Source of the DNA: Jannaschia maritima
GTDB taxonomy: Bacteria > Pseudomonadota > Alphaproteobacteria > Rhodobacterales > Rhodobacteraceae
Direction of reading: 5' to 3'
Length of the DNA: 64,000 nucleotides
NCBI RefSeq assembly: GCF_030973515.1
Contig: NZ_JARGZA010000014.1
Coordinates: forward strand, 31,048 to 95,047
The notes beneath the pieces are model-generated. The model did no database searches. It was given only the letters and a program-made list of their open reading frames with translations, and was not told the origin of the DNA. The stretch's first letter is position 1; each line of letters begins with the position of its first letter. Position numbers and translations under genes: made by a program. Positions 61,135-64,000 of the stretch are shown here, one piece after another.

Positions 61135-61590
61135 ATGTCCCTGCTGTCCCCCGCCGTGCTGGTGCCCGTCGCCGTGGTGTTCCTCGTCGGTATAGGATTC
61201 GGAGTGCAGGCACCGCTGAACGCCGCCCTGGGAAAGGGGATCGGCAGCGGGGTGGCGGCGGCGGCGATCTCGTTCGGGGTGGGGTTCGCGGCGCTTCTGG
61301 CGGTGACGGCGCTGCGGGGCGACCTGGGGGCGTTCGCGCGGGCGGGGTCCGTGCCGTGGGTGCTGTGGCTGGGCGGGTTCCTGGGCGCGGCGGTGGTCTG
61401 GGCGATGCTGTGGGCGGTGCCGACGATCGGGATCCTGACCGCGTTCGCCGCGCTGCTGCTGGGGCAGTTGGGGGCGGCGCTGGTGATGGACGCGATGGGG
61501 GCCTTCGCGGCGCCCGTGCATCCGATCACCCCCACGCGGGTCCTAGCCCTGGTGCTGGTGGCGGGGGGGTTGGTGCTGTCGCGGCTGTAG
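61135..61590 (+). CDS. YdcZ/DMT-type small membrane transporter
   Basis: A 151-residue protein with five hydrophobic helices, beginning [20 protein letters not shown] with [18 protein letters not shown], typical of the DMT_YdcZ family. The last 22 codons (from GATCACCCCC at 61524) are part of a tandem duplication, so copies of its 3' end follow downstream. Substrate unknown. Confidence 0.85.
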   Translation: MSLLSPAVLVPVAVVFLVGIGFGVQAPLNAALGKGIGSGVAAAAISFGVGFAALLAVTALRGDLGAFARAGSVPWVLWLGGFLGAAVVWAMLWAVPTIGILTAFAALLLGQLGAALVMDAMGAFAAPVHPITPTRVLALVLVAGGLVLSRL

Positions 61591-61935
61591 GGGGCGGTTC
61601 GGCCGCTCCCGGGACATTCCGCTTCGCGGAATACCCTGCCGCTGGTTCGTCGCCCGATGGCATCGGCGGGCCATCCGCTGCGCGGAGGCCCGCGAGATCA
61701 CCCCCACGCGGGTCCTAGCCCTGGTGCTGGTGGCGGGGGGGTTGGTGCTGTCGCGGCTGTAGGGGGCGGTTCGGCCGCTCCCGGGACATTCCGCTTCGCG
61801 GAATACCCTGCCGCTGGTTCGTCGCCCGATGGCATCGGCGGGCCATCCGCTGCGCGGAGGCCCGCGAGATCACCCCCACGCGGGTCCTGGCCTTGGTGCT
61901 GGTGGCGGGGGGCTGGTGCTGTCGCGGGTTTGAGG
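61524..61935 (+). repeat. 172-bp tandem repeat of a gene end, 2.4 copies
   Basis: GATCACCCCCACGCGG recurs at 61524, 61696 and 61868, exactly 172 bases apart. Each full unit holds the last codons and stop of the transporter gene followed by about 105 noncoding bases with two hairpins (ATTCCGC-TTC-GCGGAAT and a GGGCC...GGCCC stem). Copies 1 and 2 are near identical; partial copy 3 has diverged. The region 61591-62003 has no gene of its own. Confidence 0.95.
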
Positions 61936-61955
61936 TGTCGCGACGGATGCGGGAG

Positions 61956-61981
61956 GTCCCCGGGTCGAGCCTGGGGATGAC
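61956..61981. repeat. REP-like palindrome, second copy
   Basis: A GTCCCCGGGTCGAGCCTGGG-type imperfect palindrome (61956-61981) is the inverted relative of the element at 48626-48648. It lies just beyond the 3' end of the hpsN-like gene, where it can end leftward transcription. Confidence 0.75.
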
Positions 61982-62003
61982 GGTCTTTCGCTCGATGGCC
62001 CGC

Positions 62004-63311
62004 CTAGTCGGCGGCGGACAGGTCGAAGTTCTCGCCCGGGAAGAACTTGGCCAAGCGGATGTCGGCGGCGCGGGCGTGGGCTTCCATGCCTTCGAGGCGG
62101 CTGATGCGGGCGGTGGCGAGCGCCACGTCGCGCGCGGCCTCGCGGGTGGAGCGCTGCCAGGTGACGATCTTCATGTACTTGTGGACCGACAGCCCGCCCG
62201 TATAGGTCGCGGCCCGGCCCGTGGGCAGGACGTGGTTGGGGCCCGCGGCCTTGTCGCCGAAGCTGACCGTCGTCTCCTCGCCCAAGAAGAGCGAGCCGTA
62301 GCAGCGCAGCCGGTAGCGCCACCAATCCAGGTCCCGGGCCAACACGGTCAGGTGCTCGGGGGCGTATTCGTCGGAGGTCGCGGCCATCTCGTCGCGGTCA
62401 GCGCACAGGATGACCTCCGCATAGTCGGCCCAGGCGGCGCGGGCGTTGTCGCGGTTGGTTTCAGGCAGATCCTCGATCAGCTGGGGGACGCGGGCCATCG
62501 CCGTCTCCGCCAAATCGCGGTCGTCGGTGACGAGCCAGACGGGGGAGTTGTACCCGTGCTCCGCCTGACTGACGAGGTCGACGGCCACGATCTCCGGGTC
62601 CGCGCTGCGGTCCGCCAGGATCAGGCTGTCGGTGGGGCCCGCGACCATGTCGATGCCCACGCGGCCGAACAGGATGCGCTTGGCTTCGGCCACGAACTGG
62701 TTGCCGGGCCCGACCAGGATGTTGGCGGGCGGCAGGCCGAACAGGCCGAACGTCATCGCGGCCACGCCCTGCACGCCGCCCATGGCGAGGATCCGGTCCG
62801 CCCCGCACAGGTGGGCGGCGTAGACGATGGCGGGGGCTATGCCCACGCCGGGGCGGGGGGGCGAGGCCACGGCGATGTGACCGCAGCCCGCGACCTTGGC
62901 GGTGGTCACGGTCATGATCGCGCTGGCCACGTGGCTGTAGCGGCCGCCCGGAACGTAGCAGCCCGCCGCCTCGACGGGGATGGTCTTCTGGCCGGCGACG
63001 AGACCGGGGATCACCTCCACCTCGATGTCCTGGAGCGTGCCCTTCTGGGCTTCGGCGAAGGTCCGCACGTTGCGGTGGGCGAACTGGATGTCCCGCTTGA
63101 GCGTGTCAGGGACCTGCGCGACCGCGGCCTGGATCGCGGCGTCGGTCAGGACCGTGTCGCCGTCGTAGCGGTCGAACCGCGCGGCGTATTCGAGCGCCTT
63201 GGCGTCGCCGCCCGCCTCGATGTCGTCCAGGATCGCCTGCACGGTGGCGCGGACGTCCGCGGCATCGGAGGTCGCGGTCTTCTTCGCCTTCTTCAGGTAG
63301 TCGCGCGTCAT
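62004..63311 (-). CDS. hpsN: Sulfopropanediol 3-dehydrogenase-like (HpsN), histidinol dehydrogenase family
   Basis: A 435-residue NAD-dependent enzyme with the histidinol dehydrogenase layout: GCYVPGGRYSHVASAIMTVT, GVQGVAAMTFGLFGLPPANI, GPGNQFVAEAKRILFGRVGI, VSQAEHGYNSPVWLV and SDEYAPEHLTVLARDLDWW. The last motifs and GSLFLGEETTVSFGDKAAG match HpsN, which oxidises 2,3-dihydroxypropane-1-sulfonate to sulfolactate in marine bacteria, better than HisD. A true HisD role is less likely, since no his genes are near. Confidence 0.8.
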   Translation of the reverse strand: MTRDYLKKAKKTATSDAADVRATVQAILDDIEAGGDAKALEYAARFDRYDGDTVLTDAAIQAAVAQVPDTLKRDIQFAHRNVRTFAEAQKGTLQDIEVEVIPGLVAGQKTIPVEAAGCYVPGGRYSHVASAIMTVTTAKVAGCGHIAVASPPRPGVGIAPAIVYAAHLCGADRILAMGGVQGVAAMTFGLFGLPPANILVGPGNQFVAEAKRILFGRVGIDMVAGPTDSLILADRSADPEIVAVDLVSQAEHGYNSPVWLVTDDRDLAETAMARVPQLIEDLPETNRDNARAAWADYAEVILCADRDEMAATSDEYAPEHLTVLARDLDWWRYRLRCYGSLFLGEETTVSFGDKAAGPNHVLPTGRAATYTGGLSVHKYMKIVTWQRSTREAARDVALATARISRLEGMEAHARAADIRLAKFFPGENFDLSAAD

Positions 63312-63430
63312 GCCCTGTCCTCCCCCGAGCTGCCGGACGAGCCTAGGGAGCCCCGCGGCCCGCGCCAAGCGGCGATGCGTTGGGGCGGCCGCGGGGACGT
63401 GCCATAAGCGCCGAAACGGGAGGATTCGAC

Positions 63431-64000
63431 ATGAGCTTCAAGCAACGCATGGCATCGGGGGAGATCCTGGTCGGGACCTTCGTGAAGACGCCCGCCCACG
63501 AGATGATCGAGGTGCTGGCCCAGTCGCGGCTGGACTTCCTGTGCCTGGACGCGGAGCATTCGCCGTTCGACCGGGCGCGGCTGGACGTCTGCCTGGCCCT
63601 GGCCCGAGCGCTGGACGTCCCCTGCCTGGTCCGGGTGCCGACGGGCACGCCGGTCGAGATCCTGAAGGCCCTGGACAGCGGGGCCACGGGCATCGTGGTG
63701 CCGCACGTCGATTCGGCGGCCAAGGCGGCGGAGATCGCGCGCGCCGGACGGTTCGGCCACGGGGGCCGCGGCTATGCCGGATCGACCCGCTGGGCTGGCT
63801 TCGCCACGCGGCCGATGGGCGACGTGCTGCAGCAATCGCGCGACGAGACGGTCATCATCGCGCAGATCGAGGAGCCGGAAGGCGTGGAGGCGGCCGGCGC
63901 CATCGCCGCGACGGACGGCATCGACGGCCTGTTCGTGGGGCCCGCCGACCTGGCCGTCTGCTATGGCACCACCGACATGGCGGACCCGAAGGTCCAGGAC
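63431..64000 (+). CDS. HpcH/HpaI-type aldolase, 5' part (cut by window edge)
   Basis: The open 190 codons (MSFKQRMASGEILVGTFVKT...) contain DFLCLDAEHSPFDRARLDVC, TGIVVPHVDSAAKAAEIARA and IAQIEEPEGVEAAG with IDGLFVGPADLAV, the class II pyruvate-aldolase signatures with metal-binding Glu and Asp. It would cleave 4-hydroxy-2-oxo acids to pyruvate and an aldehyde. It is divergent from hpsN and could share a carboxylate-degradation role. The gene continues beyond the window. Confidence 0.88.
   Translation, partial: MSFKQRMASGEILVGTFVKTPAHEMIEVLAQSRLDFLCLDAEHSPFDRARLDVCLALARALDVPCLVRVPTGTPVEILKALDSGATGIVVPHVDSAAKAAEIARAGRFGHGGRGYAGSTRWAGFATRPMGDVLQQSRDETVIIAQIEEPEGVEAAGAIAATDGIDGLFVGPADLAVCYGTTDMADPKVQD

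Overview
The window is GC-rich, densely coded DNA. It most likely comes from an alphaproteobacterium of the Rhodobacteraceae (marine Roseobacter type). Supporting signs are a VPLPA-type C-terminal sorting signal, an HpsN-like sulfopropanediol dehydrogenase, DUF1285, DUF4159 and DUF6356 proteins, a succinylase-type DapD, and frequent ATGA or TTGA start/stop overlaps. The species cannot be named from the sequence.

Bases 1-18,000 hold most of a non-flagellar type III secretion system (T3SS). A leftward operon carries, in order of transcription: a LuxR-like regulator, a degenerate relative of it, and sctI, J, K, L, N, O, Q, R, S and the start of sctT, which is cut by the window edge. A divergent rightward operon starts at about 9,874. 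It carries a small protein, an isolated secretin N-terminal domain, three uncharacterised proteins (two with EF-hand-like loops), a needle-like protein followed by a strong hairpin, sctD, sctX, sctY, sctV and a CpaC-type secretin N-domain. Between the operons lies an OmpR-type regulator whose receiver has lost its phosphorylation residues. Export gate, ATPase complex, sorting platform, inner ring and rod are present. No secretin barrel, SctU, SctP, SctW or recognisable translocon is visible, so the rest must be elsewhere or unrecognised.

Bases 18,000-23,600 look like the accessory edge of the T3SS locus: an acidic protein, a pseudogene with an in-frame stop and a frameshift, a large 838-residue protein with a HlyD-like layout but no membrane anchor, and about 1 kb of apparently decayed DNA.

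Bases 23,600-33,300 return to ordinary genes: thioesterase, YggT, ABM-domain protein, class IV aminotransferase with a sulfotransferase-like partner, MsbA-type ABC exporter and a BciB-like reductase. They end in an AT-richer island with one gene combining a zinc ribbon and a PD-(D/E)XK nuclease motif, probably a defence protein, whose start codon is missing or unusual.

Bases 33,300-53,800 hold asd, a DUF4139 protein, a threonine/serine dehydratase, a gene broken by two stops, a VPLPA-anchored cohesin-like protein, an RTX protein, a MoxR/DUF58/DUF4159 membrane cluster, DUF1285, gamma-glutamyltransferase, an MFS transporter, an Lrp-type regulator, DUF6356 and zapE.

Bases 53,800-57,100 are a mosaic. 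A HNH-type toxin module, a SUKH-type immunity protein and a D123-like ATP-grasp protein are flanked by roughly 90-bp direct repeats derived from a neighbouring DUF7002 gene, and a dapD-like fragment lies at the toxin start. The window closes with an alpha-amylase family enzyme, a coiled-coil protein, an LLM flavin oxidoreductase, dapD, a YdcZ-type transporter whose 3' end is tandemly repeated with a 172-bp period, hpsN, and the start of a HpaI-type aldolase.
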